A stretch of 64,000 nucleotides of DNA from Butyricicoccus_A sp963620595. GTDB lineage: Bacteria; Bacillota; Clostridia; Oscillospirales; Butyricicoccaceae. The DNA is taken from assembly GCA_963620595.1 (NCBI GenBank), contig CAVFAY010000006.1, positions 1-64,000 on the forward strand. Reading direction: 5' to 3'. A program made the position numbers and the translations under genes. Positions 1 through 7,737 of this stretch are shown in pieces. The stretch's first letter is position 1, and each line of letters starts with the position of its first letter. The notes beneath the pieces are model-generated. The model did no database searches. It worked only from the letters and a program-made list of their open reading frames with translations, and had not been told where the DNA came from.

Positions 1-4
1 ACCT

Positions 5-30
5 ACCACTCGTTCAACGAGTGGTTTTTA
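5..30 (+). terminator. Intrinsic terminator at left window edge
   Basis: A 7-bp GC-rich stem (CCACTCG/CGAGTGG, loop TTCAA) is followed by TTTTTA. It presumably ends a plus-strand gene lying before the window. Confidence 0.7.
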
Positions 31-49
31 TCATGCCTATTCGGCGCCA

Positions 50-92
50 AAAAAATGGTGCGATTTTGCCAAAAAATCGCACCATTTTTACC
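50..92 (-). terminator. Terminator downstream of thioesterase gene
   Basis: A long stem (AATGGTGCGAT against ATCGCACCATT) has A-rich and T-rich flanks on both sides, so it can act in either direction. It lies 20 bp after the stop codon of the minus-strand thioesterase gene. Confidence 0.75.
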
Positions 93-111
93 AATCAGGC
101 TACTACAGGCA

Positions 112-492
112 TCAAAGTTTGCTCTGTGCCTTGCTCAAAAATTTTTCGTTTGTGATAATGAATCGCTCATGAATTCCTTCACCAATGCAGCCGCCCTTGT
201 CAAAAGCCTTCACTTCAAACACCAAACGCTTGCGGTCTACCTCGATCAATTTGGTCTCGCAGGTCACTTCCATGCCGACCGGAGATGCCGCCAAATGCTT
301 GACATTCATCAGTGTTCCGACGGTGCCCTGTCCCTCTTCCAGCTCGCCAGCAACGCTGGTATATGCCGTGTTTTCCATCAGTGCAATCATGCTCGGTGTT
401 GCATATACCGGCAGCTCACCGCTGCCCATTGCCTTTGCCGTCATTGCCTCTGTAACCGTAATCGTCTGCTTGCCGCAAATTCCGACTTTCAT
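112..492 (-). CDS. FlK-like hot-dog thioesterase
   Basis: A 126-aa single-domain hot-dog protein resembling the fluoroacetyl-CoA thioesterase (FlK)/YbgC-like clostridial thioesterases. The family hydrolyses acyl-CoA thioesters in the cytoplasm; the natural substrate here cannot be read from sequence. The active-site segment VYATPSMIALMENTA (about residues 29-43) carries the Thr and Glu expected in FlK relatives, and the central helix is followed by GTLMNVKHLAASPVGM with the conserved His. I chose the internal ATG at 492 because GGAAGG lies upstream at good spacing and family members start with this MKVGI-type N-terminus; a longer reading to 558 adds an unrelated leader. It is monocistronic, with a terminator right after it. 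Confidence 0.82.
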   Translation of the reverse strand: MKVGICGKQTITVTEAMTAKAMGSGELPVYATPSMIALMENTAYTSVAGELEEGQGTVGTLMNVKHLAASPVGMEVTCETKLIEVDRKRLVFEVKAFDKGGCIGEGIHERFIITNEKFLSKAQSKL

Positions 493-583
493 TATGATGT
501 ACCTTCCCTTTCTGTCTCTAGTTAGATAAGAACAATCTCTTGTTTCAGTATACCGCACGAGAATCCGCGATGCAATAAAAAAC

Positions 584-1000
584 TTATCTGCCGCGGTGTT
601 TTTCTCGTTTTTTCTGCTGACGCAGCTGAAACATCCGCTCCGCTTCCGCTTGCCGCTGCTCTCGCCGTTTGACTTTTCGTTCCTGCCTGTTCTCTTCCTG
701 CTGTAACTTCAGCGCCTGCTGGGATTTTGTTCCAATGCCCACATGCTGTACTTGTTTTTTTGCTTCACGCTGAAGTCGCTTCGGATTTTTTCTTCTTTCC
801 ATCGTACTCGCTGCCACAGTCGGGCTAAACCGCAAATTCTCATAGTATTTTAACAGAAACGCATATATCTCATAATCTTTCGGTTCTGCGCCGAAGGTTA
901 CTTTCGCTGCGGATAGTTTGCCGTCTTCTATCCGTTCAAAAACACCTACCCAGAATGGTTTCTCAAAATACACGGTTAATTTGCCGCTCACTTTGCTCAT
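584..1000 (-). CDS. yjdF: YjdF family protein (DUF2992)
   Basis: A 138-aa protein. The N-terminal half, MSKVSGKLTVYFEKPFWVGV followed by FGAEPKDYEIYAFLLKYY, matches the DUF2992/YjdF family. The C-terminal half is highly basic and probably coiled coil (KRLQREAKKQ, RQERKVKRREQRQAEAERM), suggesting nucleic-acid or ribosome contact, but the biochemical role of the family is not established. The start at 1000 follows AGGAGGGATTGTC. The upstream segment looks like the yjdF leader RNA, a riboswitch class known to bind azaaromatic compounds, which supports the family call and suggests induction by toxic aromatic heterocycles. Confidence 0.85.
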   Translation of the reverse strand: MSKVSGKLTVYFEKPFWVGVFERIEDGKLSAAKVTFGAEPKDYEIYAFLLKYYENLRFSPTVAASTMERRKNPKRLQREAKKQVQHVGIGTKSQQALKLQQEENRQERKVKRREQRQAEAERMFQLRQQKKREKHRGR

Positions 1001-1005
1001 GACAA

Positions 1006-1118
1006 TCCCTCCTACACGATTGCTGAGCAAAGAACGGACAACCCGGAGGGGCAGGTTACTTACCACAGATATTTTGTGACGGCCGGGCTACCTACCGGCT
1101 CTAGCATACAAAACAGTA
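1006..1118 (-). ncRNA. Candidate yjdF riboswitch (azaaromatic-sensing leader)
   Basis: On the minus strand the leader contains the stem GCCGGTAGGTAGCCCGGC, then GTGGTAAGTAACCTGCCCC, then a segment ending in AGGAGGG just before the yjdF start. From memory these blocks agree with the conserved yjdF RNA motif, and the location directly upstream of a yjdF gene is the usual one. The ribosome binding site lies at the 3' edge, so translational control is plausible. A covariance-model search would settle it. Confidence 0.72.
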
Positions 1119-1199
1119 TACATTGCGTTTTTATCTTTGCTGTTATAATAATAAATATGTATATTTTTAGTATATCGCATGTCTAAATCAGATGCAACC

Positions 1200-1236
1200 A
1201 AAAAATCCTTCTCGCTATGCGCGAGAAGGATTTTTA
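1200..1236 (-). terminator. Terminator after glnK
   Basis: A stem AAATCCTTCTCGC/GCGAGAAGGATTT with loop TATGC has A and T runs on both flanks. It follows the glnK stop by a few bases. Confidence 0.85.
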
Positions 1237-1240
1237 CCAC

Positions 1241-1585
1241 TCAGTTCAATGCTGCCAGTCCAATTTCACGGGTGCGGATGCGCACGGCGTTGTCCAGATC
1301 ATAGCTAAAGATCTTACCATCACCGATTTCACCGGTGTACGCCGCATTGCAGATCGCATCAATCGTAATGCGCGCCCATTCCTCATCGGAAACGACAATT
1401 TCAAACTTGATCTTTGGAATCAAGTTGACCTGTACGGCATGACCGCGGACATTTTTGGTGCCGCCCTTCTGTGCACCGCAGCCCATGACCTGATATAACG
1501 TAATGCCATGAACATTTATCATCGCCAAGGCGTCCTTGACATCTTCCAGCTTTTCCGGCCGGACAATGGCTTCAATTTTAATCAT
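1241..1585 (-). CDS. glnK: PII nitrogen regulatory protein
   Basis: A 114-aa PII signal protein of the GlnB/GlnK family, a cytoplasmic trimer that senses 2-oxoglutarate and ATP/ADP and gates AmtB. It starts MIKIEAIVRPEKL, has the T-loop QKGGTKNVRGHAVQ (about residues 38-52) and the PKIKFEIVVSDEE nucleotide-binding strand. The position usually held by uridylylated Tyr51 is Val (KNVRG), so regulation is probably by ligand binding rather than uridylylation. It lies 22 bp after amtB on the same strand, the classical amtB-glnK pairing. The start at 1585 follows GGAGG; an upstream in-frame extension lies inside amtB and lacks family similarity. Confidence 0.93.
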   Translation of the reverse strand: MIKIEAIVRPEKLEDVKDALAMINVHGITLYQVMGCGAQKGGTKNVRGHAVQVNLIPKIKFEIVVSDEEWARITIDAICNAAYTGEIGDGKIFSYDLDNAVRIRTREIGLAALN

Positions 1586-1607
1586 ACAACAGTTTCCTCC
1601 CAAACAA

Positions 1608-2849
1608 TCAGTCCAAACCGGTAAAGGTCGGATATGCGCGCTCGCCATGCATCGTTTCATCCATGCCGATACGTTCTGCGCGCTCATCTACGCGCAGCGG
1701 AACAATCAATTTGACAATGCCTGCGCAAATCAACGTACCGACAATGGCAATCGCAATGGTAACCACAATGCTGAGAAGCTGTGCGACAAACAGATGATAA
1801 TCACCAAAAACTAAGCCATCCCACTGTGCAGTCGGATTAATCGAACTCTTTGCGAATAAGCCCGTAGCAATGCCGCCCCAAATGCCGCCAACGCCGTGGC
1901 AGCCGAAAGCATCCAGCGCATCATCATATCCGAATTTTGCTTTAATAACCGAAACGGCAAAGTAGCAAATCGGGCTGACCAAACCGCCAATGATAAATGC
2001 AGCCCACAGCGGAACAAAACCTGCACCTGGTGTGATCGCAACGAGTCCCAGTACACCGCCTGTGCACGCGCCGACCAATGATGTCTTGCCATCTCGAATC
2101 ATATCAATGAGCATCCACGTCAGCATAGCCATTGCCGCAGAGGTGTTTGTAGTCAGGAACGCATGAGCTGCCAGACCATTCGCCTCCAGTGCACTGCCGG
2201 CATTAAAGCCAAACCAACCGAACCATAGCAGCGATGCGCCAAGGACAACAAATGGTATGTTATGCGGCAGGAAATTGCCCTGCTCACTGCCCAAACGCTT
2301 GCCGAGAATCAAAGACAGTACCAAGCCGGAAACACCGGAGCTGATATGTACGACATTGCCGCCGGCAAAATCAACCGAGCCGATTGCCGCCAAGAAGCCG
2401 CCTTCGCCCCATACCATATGTGCCAGCGGATAATAGACAACCAACGACCACAGAATAATAAACAAAAACAGTGCTTTGAAATTCATGCGTCCAACGACCG
2501 AGCCTGTGAGCAACGCCGGTGTAATAATCGCAAACATCATTTGAAAAGCAACGAACACCAATCCCGGTATCTGATCGGCATACGCGCCCGGCTCCCAACC
2601 GACGCCTTGCAGAAAGGCGTTTTGGAAGGTTCCGATAATGCCTCCCACATTGCCTCCAAATGCCAACGAATAACCGATTGCCACCCAGAGAACCGATGCC
2701 AAACCCATAATAAAGACCGAAGACATCATGGTATTGACGACATTCTTTCTGCGGCATAAGCCACCGTAAAAGAACGCCAAGCCTGGTGTCATGAAAAAGA
2801 CATATGACGAACAAATCATCATAAATCCCGTACTGCCAGTGTCTATCAT
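1608..2849 (-). CDS. amtB: Ammonium transporter
   Basis: A 413-aa Amt/Mep/Rh channel with about eleven membrane segments. It carries the family signature DFAGGNVVHISSG, with the first pore histidine near residue 168, and the second pore-histidine region DAFGCHGVGGIWGG near residue 315. It conducts NH3/NH4+ inward across the cytoplasmic membrane and is normally plugged by GlnK, encoded directly downstream. The N-terminus enters the first membrane segment directly. The gene is preceded by a promoter-like sequence and a terminator-like hairpin, suggesting attenuation under nitrogen control. Confidence 0.95.
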   Translation of the reverse strand: MIDTGSTGFMMICSSYVFFMTPGLAFFYGGLCRRKNVVNTMMSSVFIMGLASVLWVAIGYSLAFGGNVGGIIGTFQNAFLQGVGWEPGAYADQIPGLVFVAFQMMFAIITPALLTGSVVGRMNFKALFLFIILWSLVVYYPLAHMVWGEGGFLAAIGSVDFAGGNVVHISSGVSGLVLSLILGKRLGSEQGNFLPHNIPFVVLGASLLWFGWFGFNAGSALEANGLAAHAFLTTNTSAAMAMLTWMLIDMIRDGKTSLVGACTGGVLGLVAITPGAGFVPLWAAFIIGGLVSPICYFAVSVIKAKFGYDDALDAFGCHGVGGIWGGIATGLFAKSSINPTAQWDGLVFGDYHLFVAQLLSIVVTIAIAIVGTLICAGIVKLIVPLRVDERAERIGMDETMHGERAYPTFTGLD

Positions 2850-2892
2850 TTGTTTTCACTCCTATCATACTACATTTTGTGAACCACGTAAA

Positions 2893-2933
2893 TAAAAAAT
2901 AGACGCCAGTGACCTTTTTAGATCACTGACGCC
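2893..2933 (-). promoter_or_regulatory. Terminator-like hairpin in the amtB leader
   Basis: On the minus strand GCGTCAGTGATC/GGTCACTGGCGTC forms a 12-13 bp stem with loop TAAAAA, using G-U wobbles that exist only on this strand, and is followed by TATTTTTTATT. It sits between the amtB promoter and the amtB start, so it may act as a transcription attenuator. Its loop does not show the A1/G4 pattern of ANTAR target hairpins. Confidence 0.6.
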
Positions 2934-2945
2934 TTTGTCTTGTCT

Positions 2946-2974
2946 AGAATACCATGCCTAGTAAGAAATTGCAA
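2946..2974 (-). promoter_or_regulatory. amtB-glnK promoter
   Basis: TTGCAA (2969-2974) and TATTCT (2946-2951) on the minus strand are separated by 17 bp, a good sigma-A promoter. The predicted start near 2939 lies only about 6 nt before the hairpin. Confidence 0.6.
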
Positions 2975-3095
2975 GTATTATTTTTTAATTATGCATTTTT
3001 TTAACCCCCTCATTGCACAGATGTGTGCAATAAGAGTGCGCAATAATTCACAGAAGAACTGTCGAAATATCCGGATAGATGTGCTGTTTTGTCCA

Positions 3096-3124
3096 TTTAC
3101 ATTCCTATCATCTCGTCTTATAAT
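3096..3124 (+). promoter_or_regulatory. Promoter of DUF1275 gene
   Basis: TTTACA (3096-3101) and TATAAT (3119-3124) are separated by 17 bp, 32 bp before the ATG at 3156. Confidence 0.65.
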
Positions 3125-3155
3125 GAAGACAAATCCATCCAAAGGAGTGTGTCAC

Positions 3156-3875
3156 ATGATCGAACGTGAAGATCTCACCTGCTGGATTCATCATTCCATG
3201 GCAATTACAGGTGGATATTTGGGCGCGTATGCACTGCTGTGCCGTGACGATTTTTTCGGCAATGCCCTGACATCCAACATGATTTATATTGTTACCAGCT
3301 TATTGGGACAAAATCTTTTTGATGTTCTCATCCGCATAGTCGGTGTTCTGCTCTACATCGCAGGATCGGCATCAACCATTATTCTGTCCAAGAAATATCA
3401 TAAGAAGCTGTATCCGTATTCGCTGGCTGTCACGGCGCTTGCAGTCATCATTCTCGGTTTTCTGCCAGAGCATATGAACGCAATTATTGGTTTATATCCT
3501 ATCTTTTTCGCTATGTCATTTCAGTGGAACTCTTTCCCCGGTGCTTACGGCTATAATGCTTCCTGCATCTTTTCCACGAACAACTGTCGGCAGATTGCCA
3601 ATGCCCTGACGGAATACTCAATTACCCATGAAAAGAAGCAGCTCAAAAAGGCTTGGTTTTTTGGCGGCACCGTCTTGTGTTTTCATCTGGGTGTAGCCTT
3701 CTCTTGGCTGACTCATTCTTTTATTGGCATCCGAAGTGTTTGGCTGTGCGTCATCCCTCTTGCTGTTTCTGCTGTCTTAATTTACTGGGAATCACAGGTA
3801 GAAAAAGCATCCTCTCTCTCCACTTGTAAAAAAGTGCCTGCCGTTGTATGCGTACAGGCTGCTGAAAAGAATTGA
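3156..3875 (+). CDS. DUF1275 (YoaK-like) membrane protein
   Basis: A 239-aa integral membrane protein of the YoaK/DUF1275 family, with six or so hydrophobic segments and the family core GGYLGAYALL followed by GNALTSNMIYIVTSLLG, then FFAMSFQWNSFPG. The family is widespread but its substrate is unknown, so no transport role is asserted. The start at 3156 is set by AAAGGAGTG and by the promoter 30 bp upstream; an in-frame extension to 2940 runs through the amtB promoter and lacks family similarity. It is divergent from amtB and followed by a strong terminator. Confidence 0.85.
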   Translation: MIEREDLTCWIHHSMAITGGYLGAYALLCRDDFFGNALTSNMIYIVTSLLGQNLFDVLIRIVGVLLYIAGSASTIILSKKYHKKLYPYSLAVTALAVIILGFLPEHMNAIIGLYPIFFAMSFQWNSFPGAYGYNASCIFSTNNCRQIANALTEYSITHEKKQLKKAWFFGGTVLCFHLGVAFSWLTHSFIGIRSVWLCVIPLAVSAVLIYWESQVEKASSLSTCKKVPAVVCVQAAEKN

Positions 3876-3912
3876 CCGAAACGCTCTATTTTCTGGTCTT
3901 CGTCTAAATCAA

Positions 3913-3964
3913 AGGCACTGTCGAACTGGTATGAGTTATCCGGAACGACAGTGCCTGTTTTTTC
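3913..3964 (+). terminator. Terminator after DUF1275 gene
   Basis: AGGCACTGTCG (3913-3923) pairs with CGACAGTGCCT (3946-3956) across a 22-nt loop, followed by a run of T. Confidence 0.8.
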
Positions 3965-4003
3965 ACACGATTTCCTACTGTAACCCAAAGGAGGCAGTGA
4001 CTT

Positions 4004-5080
4004 ATGGCTGTCACACTGAAAATATTGTCTGAAAAGACCGGCTTTTCTTCTGCGACGATTTCCCGTGTTCTCAATAACGATCCATCGATGACGGTTAGCG
4101 AGGACACACGGCGCATCATTTTTGATACCGCTCATCGACTCGGTTATGCCGGCGGTTCCGGTCGCCGTTCGCAGCGCATTTTGGCGGACACAATGGTTAT
4201 TGGCATTGCAGAAATGCTCTCTCCCGCCGAGCAAATGACCGATCCTTACTTTTTATATCTCAAAAATTTCGTGGAACAAACTTGTTTCGAGCGAAAATTA
4301 CAGACAGTGACACTGCGCACTGTCGGAGAGGAATATTGCGCTCCATCCGCTTCAGATATTGATGGTATCATTGCCATCGGCTATTTTACCGACAAGCAAA
4401 TAACATCTCTGCATGCCATCAGCGAAAATATTACATTTTTGGATTCCTCTCCAAACGAATTGTTATATGACTCAGTGGTATTAAATTTTGAGCTTGGCAT
4501 CAAACAGGCATTGGATTATCTGCGTTCTGTCGGCCATATCCGCATCGGATATATCGGTCCCAAGCGATTATCGGATGAGACCCGGCGCATGGTCTTAGAG
4601 CCGCGCCGCCGCTACTATGAACACTATATGCGGGAAGCCGGATTATTGGAGCAAAATCTTATCTTTGAAACACCGATGCGCAATCAACTCGCTGTGGAAC
4701 ACGAATTGCAGTTGCATTTCTCTGCTATAGACAACGACAATCGCCCGTCTGCCATTATCACCGTCAACGAAGAAACTGCTATCGGTGCCATTCATGCACT
4801 TCGCAGCTTACATCTGAAAATTCCAGAAGACATAAGCATTGTCAGCTTCAACGACACCGTGATGTCCTCTGTTGTCGAACCAACTCTGACCAGTATCAGC
4901 CCACATCTCGACTACATGGCAGCAACCGCCGTACAGTTCGTGCACCAACGCGCTTCTACACCAGCGCACCAGCCAGAGCGACATTTTCCGCAAAAAATCG
5001 TTATTCCTCCAACGCTTGTGGTGAGAAACAGCACGATGCCGTATCCCAAACCGATAGAGTATGAAAAAACAGGCAGCTAA
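4004..5080 (+). CDS. LacI-family transcriptional regulator
   Basis: A 358-aa LacI/GalR repressor. The N-terminal helix-turn-helix is LKILSEKTGFSSATISRVLN (about residues 4-23), and residues 60-340 form the periplasmic-binding-protein-like sensor (IDGIIAIGYF, HIRIGYIGPK, PSAIITVNEETAIGAIHAL, IVSFNDTVMSS). The linker is long and basic, as in EbgR/galactose-type clostridial members. It binds DNA as a dimer and responds to a sugar, but no sugar-catabolic genes are adjacent, so the regulon cannot be inferred. The start follows AAAGGAGG. Monocistronic, between two strong terminators. Confidence 0.9.
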   Translation: MAVTLKILSEKTGFSSATISRVLNNDPSMTVSEDTRRIIFDTAHRLGYAGGSGRRSQRILADTMVIGIAEMLSPAEQMTDPYFLYLKNFVEQTCFERKLQTVTLRTVGEEYCAPSASDIDGIIAIGYFTDKQITSLHAISENITFLDSSPNELLYDSVVLNFELGIKQALDYLRSVGHIRIGYIGPKRLSDETRRMVLEPRRRYYEHYMREAGLLEQNLIFETPMRNQLAVEHELQLHFSAIDNDNRPSAIITVNEETAIGAIHALRSLHLKIPEDISIVSFNDTVMSSVVEPTLTSISPHLDYMAATAVQFVHQRASTPAHQPERHFPQKIVIPPTLVVRNSTMPYPKPIEYEKTGS

Positions 5081-5101
5081 GACAATCTGTTATGTACATA
5101 C

Positions 5102-5137
5102 AAAAAAAGCGTGATCGAAACGATCACGCTTTTTTCT
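5102..5137 (+). terminator. Terminator after lacI-type gene
   Basis: AAAAAGCGTGATCG/CGATCACGCTTTTTT forms a perfect stem with an AAA loop and serves both convergent genes. Confidence 0.85.
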
Positions 5138-5139
5138 TT

Positions 5140-5691
5140 TTACCACTGATTGAAGCTGCAAACTTCTTCCAGCGGCTTACGAACCTTCTTGCGCGGCTCC
5201 TTGTTCTCTGCACTGTATCCAACAGCCAGAACCATGCGAACCGCGTGTCCTGCCGGAACGCCAAACGACTCTTCCATCTTCTTCTGATCGTTCAACCCCA
5301 ATACGCAGGTTGCTAAACCGAGGTCATCCGCTTCGTACATCATGTTCATAGCAGCCATGCCGATGTCGCCCTGTGCAAATCGCTGAGAATCGCCGTAGTA
5401 ATCCAAAACAGCCGGCATAACATTGGCATGCTCCTCTACCAGCGCAATAAATGCCGGTGCGGACTCTCTCCACGGGCAGCCCGTTGCGCCTCCCTTGACA
5501 ACCAGTGCTTCGCACATTTTCTTCTTTGCTTCCGGCTCATCAATGACGATGAACTTCCACGGCTGCGCATTGCATCCGCTCGGCGCCAATCTGCCAGCCT
5601 CAACAATCTTGGTCAGCAACTCACGGGCAACCGGCTTATCCTGATACGACCGGCAGCTCTCACGCTTATATACCATATCCATAAAGCTCAT
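5140..5691 (-). CDS. Nitroreductase family protein
   Basis: A 183-aa FMN-dependent nitroreductase-fold oxidoreductase. The N-terminal RRESCRSYQDKPV-type FMN-phosphate motif appears as YKRESCRSYQDKPV (about residues 8-21), followed by GRLAPSGCNAQPWKFIVI, the FMN/dimer motif, and a C-terminal GYSAENKEPRKKVRKPLEE tail that is typical of the small clostridial members. It probably reduces nitroaromatics or quinones with NAD(P)H; the true substrate is unknown. The start at 5691 follows AGAGGAGG. It is convergent with the LacI gene. Confidence 0.88.
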   Translation of the reverse strand: MSFMDMVYKRESCRSYQDKPVARELLTKIVEAGRLAPSGCNAQPWKFIVIDEPEAKKKMCEALVVKGGATGCPWRESAPAFIALVEEHANVMPAVLDYYGDSQRFAQGDIGMAAMNMMYEADDLGLATCVLGLNDQKKMEESFGVPAGHAVRMVLAVGYSAENKEPRKKVRKPLEEVCSFNQW

Positions 5692-5759
5692 AACAAATAG
5701 CCTCCTCTTTGGTTTTCTTGTCTTCAGTATACCATTGACGTACAATAACGTCAATGCCG

Positions 5760-5807
5760 TTTTTTTTCATAAAATACAGCAGCATCCCAATATGGAATGC
5801 TGCTGCA
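5760..5807 (-). terminator. Terminator after BCCT transporter
   Basis: CAGCAGCAT/ATGCTGCTG arms (5778-5806) are followed on the minus strand by TATTTTATGAAAAAAA. The T-run is imperfect but the stem is strong. Confidence 0.55.
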
Positions 5808-5838
5808 AGACAGGGAATCTTATAAAAAAATGGATCAC

Positions 5839-7494
5839 TTACTCTTTGTTTTTCTTTCCACCAGTGAGCTTTGCAAAGAACTTGTCGATAAAGTCCAAAT
5901 CAGCATGTGGTTCGCCGTTATCCGGTGCTTCTGCCACTTCTGGCTCATACTCATATTCACCGTTTGCTTTTCTCGGTCTCTTCGCCATATATTTGAGGAA
6001 GCCCAACAAAATGAACAGACACATAAAGCAAAGCGGGATGCCGCAAAACGATTTAATCGTTTTTACACCATTAATGCCGCCGAGTACAACAAATACCATG
6101 GCAATAACTGCAAATACGATGCCCCAGAACAGCTTGAGCCATACCGGCGGCTCATGCGTATCATCCGAGCCTTCAATGGACATGCCAGCCAGCGTAACCG
6201 CCATCGAATCACACTGCGTTACCAGCGATATAGTAATAATAATCAGCATGACAATTTTTGCAATTTTGCTCAACGGGAGTACATTAAACATGGACAGCGT
6301 CAATGCTTCTGCGCCGTCATTAAGATAAATACTGTAAAAATCAATGCCGTCAAACAACTGTGCGTGGAGAATGGTCCCGCCAAATACAGAGAACCAAACG
6401 ATACCGAACAATGCCGGGAATATCCATTCAATCAGAATAAATTCACGAAGAGTTCGGCCATAGCCAACACGAACCATGAACAAACCGAGCAGCGGCGCGT
6501 ATGCCATCCAGTCAACCCACCAGTACATGTCCCTGTTCTGTGGCCAATTGCCGGAATCTGCGAACGGTGCAGTATACAGGCTTGCTGAGAAGAACTCATT
6601 CATGTAATTGCCAAGACTGTGGGTAAACAGATTGCAAATATATGCTGTCGGGCCTGCCAAGAACACAAAGATTAACAGAACAAAGAAGAATCTCGTATTC
6701 AAATTAGACAGCATCGTAATGCCATTTCTCAAGCCGGATACTGCGGACAAATTATAAAAGACGAACATACAGGCAATAATGCCGACATACATCATCATAG
6801 ACGGTTCAATGCCAGCGAATGCCTTAACACCTGCGGACAACTGCATTGCACCATAGCCTAATCCACCTGCTACTGCACCGGTCAGCGCAAACGCAGACCA
6901 TGCATCAAACGCGGTTGCCCACTTAGTATTTGCCGCATCTTTGCCAAAAATTGGTACCAAACAAGCGGATGCTTTAAACGGTGCTCCCTTATTCAGGATA
7001 ACATAGGCAAGGATAACACCCATAACCACACAGGTCGCATACGGTGTAAAGCCCCACTGTAGGTAACAGTGTACCATTGACCATACCAGCGAAGCATTAG
7101 AGCCGGCTGCCAGTCCAGTGGACGGATCTGGCTCCATCGTGAACAGCAACGGTTCTGCGGCACCCCAGAATACAACGCCCGCACCGATGCCAGTGCAAAG
7201 GGATATACCGAACCACTGTAAGTATGTAAATTTCGGTTTTGCGTTTGGCCCGCCAAACTTGATCTTTCCCAATGGCGTGACCATAAATACAACACATACG
7301 ATAACCATCAGCAGACATACCAAGGAGGTAAACCATCCCAGTCCCCACATGAGGTTGTTCATGACCAAGTTGTTTAGAATGTCATAAAATTTTTCTGCAT
7401 TCACAACAATGGCAACGAGCATGAGTGCGAACAAAATAATGGTAACTGACATGACAGGCCATCTTACTTTTCCTTTTTCTTTCGTTCCATTCAT
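5839..7494 (-). CDS. BCCT-family betaine/carnitine/choline transporter
   Basis: A 551-aa member of the betaine-carnitine-choline transporter family, with twelve predicted membrane segments. Family marks are GIGAGVVFWGAAEPL (about residues 100-114) and the substrate-aromatic-box segment WWVDWMAYAPLLGLF (about residues 310-324) followed by GRTLREFI. The charged C-terminal tail (after about residue 500) ends in KKNKE. It likely imports a quaternary amine such as glycine betaine, carnitine or choline; the exact substrate and whether it is Na+-coupled cannot be read. I prefer the ATG at 7494 because GAGGAG precedes it by 8 nt; a second ATG six codons upstream overlaps that Shine-Dalgarno. It is divergent from a two-component system. 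Confidence 0.9.
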   Translation of the reverse strand: MNGTKEKGKVRWPVMSVTIILFALMLVAIVVNAEKFYDILNNLVMNNLMWGLGWFTSLVCLLMVIVCVVFMVTPLGKIKFGGPNAKPKFTYLQWFGISLCTGIGAGVVFWGAAEPLLFTMEPDPSTGLAAGSNASLVWSMVHCYLQWGFTPYATCVVMGVILAYVILNKGAPFKASACLVPIFGKDAANTKWATAFDAWSAFALTGAVAGGLGYGAMQLSAGVKAFAGIEPSMMMYVGIIACMFVFYNLSAVSGLRNGITMLSNLNTRFFFVLLIFVFLAGPTAYICNLFTHSLGNYMNEFFSASLYTAPFADSGNWPQNRDMYWWVDWMAYAPLLGLFMVRVGYGRTLREFILIEWIFPALFGIVWFSVFGGTILHAQLFDGIDFYSIYLNDGAEALTLSMFNVLPLSKIAKIVMLIIITISLVTQCDSMAVTLAGMSIEGSDDTHEPPVWLKLFWGIVFAVIAMVFVVLGGINGVKTIKSFCGIPLCFMCLFILLGFLKYMAKRPRKANGEYEYEPEVAEAPDNGEPHADLDFIDKFFAKLTGGKKNKE

Positions 7495-7737
7495 CGTACA
7501 TTCTCCTCTCATTTTTCGACACTTCTTGCACTCCGTGTCAATATCTGATATACTTTATATTGACCGGTGGTCATTTAATTTTTCTTGTTTCTGTGTTACT
7601 TTTTGTGTTGGTTATAGTATAAACAAACAATGCGGCAGAAATATGACAAAAATCCGCCATCTTTGTGATATTTTTCATTTTCCATAGCAATATTTCGGCT
7701 GTACTTTATTTATTTTTCACAAAGAATGAAGGTGTTT
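7495..7737. promoter_or_regulatory. Divergent control region, BCCT gene / two-component operon
   Basis: A 243-bp AT-rich divergent region with no gene. It contains a perfect inverted repeat TGACC-ggt-GGTCA at 7561-7573, a possible operator. I could not pick a convincing promoter for either direction. Confidence 0.4.

Noticed and set aside
2893..2933. ANTAR target RNA in the amtB leader
   Set aside because: Only one hairpin is present and its loop, TAAAAA, lacks the A1/G4 pattern.
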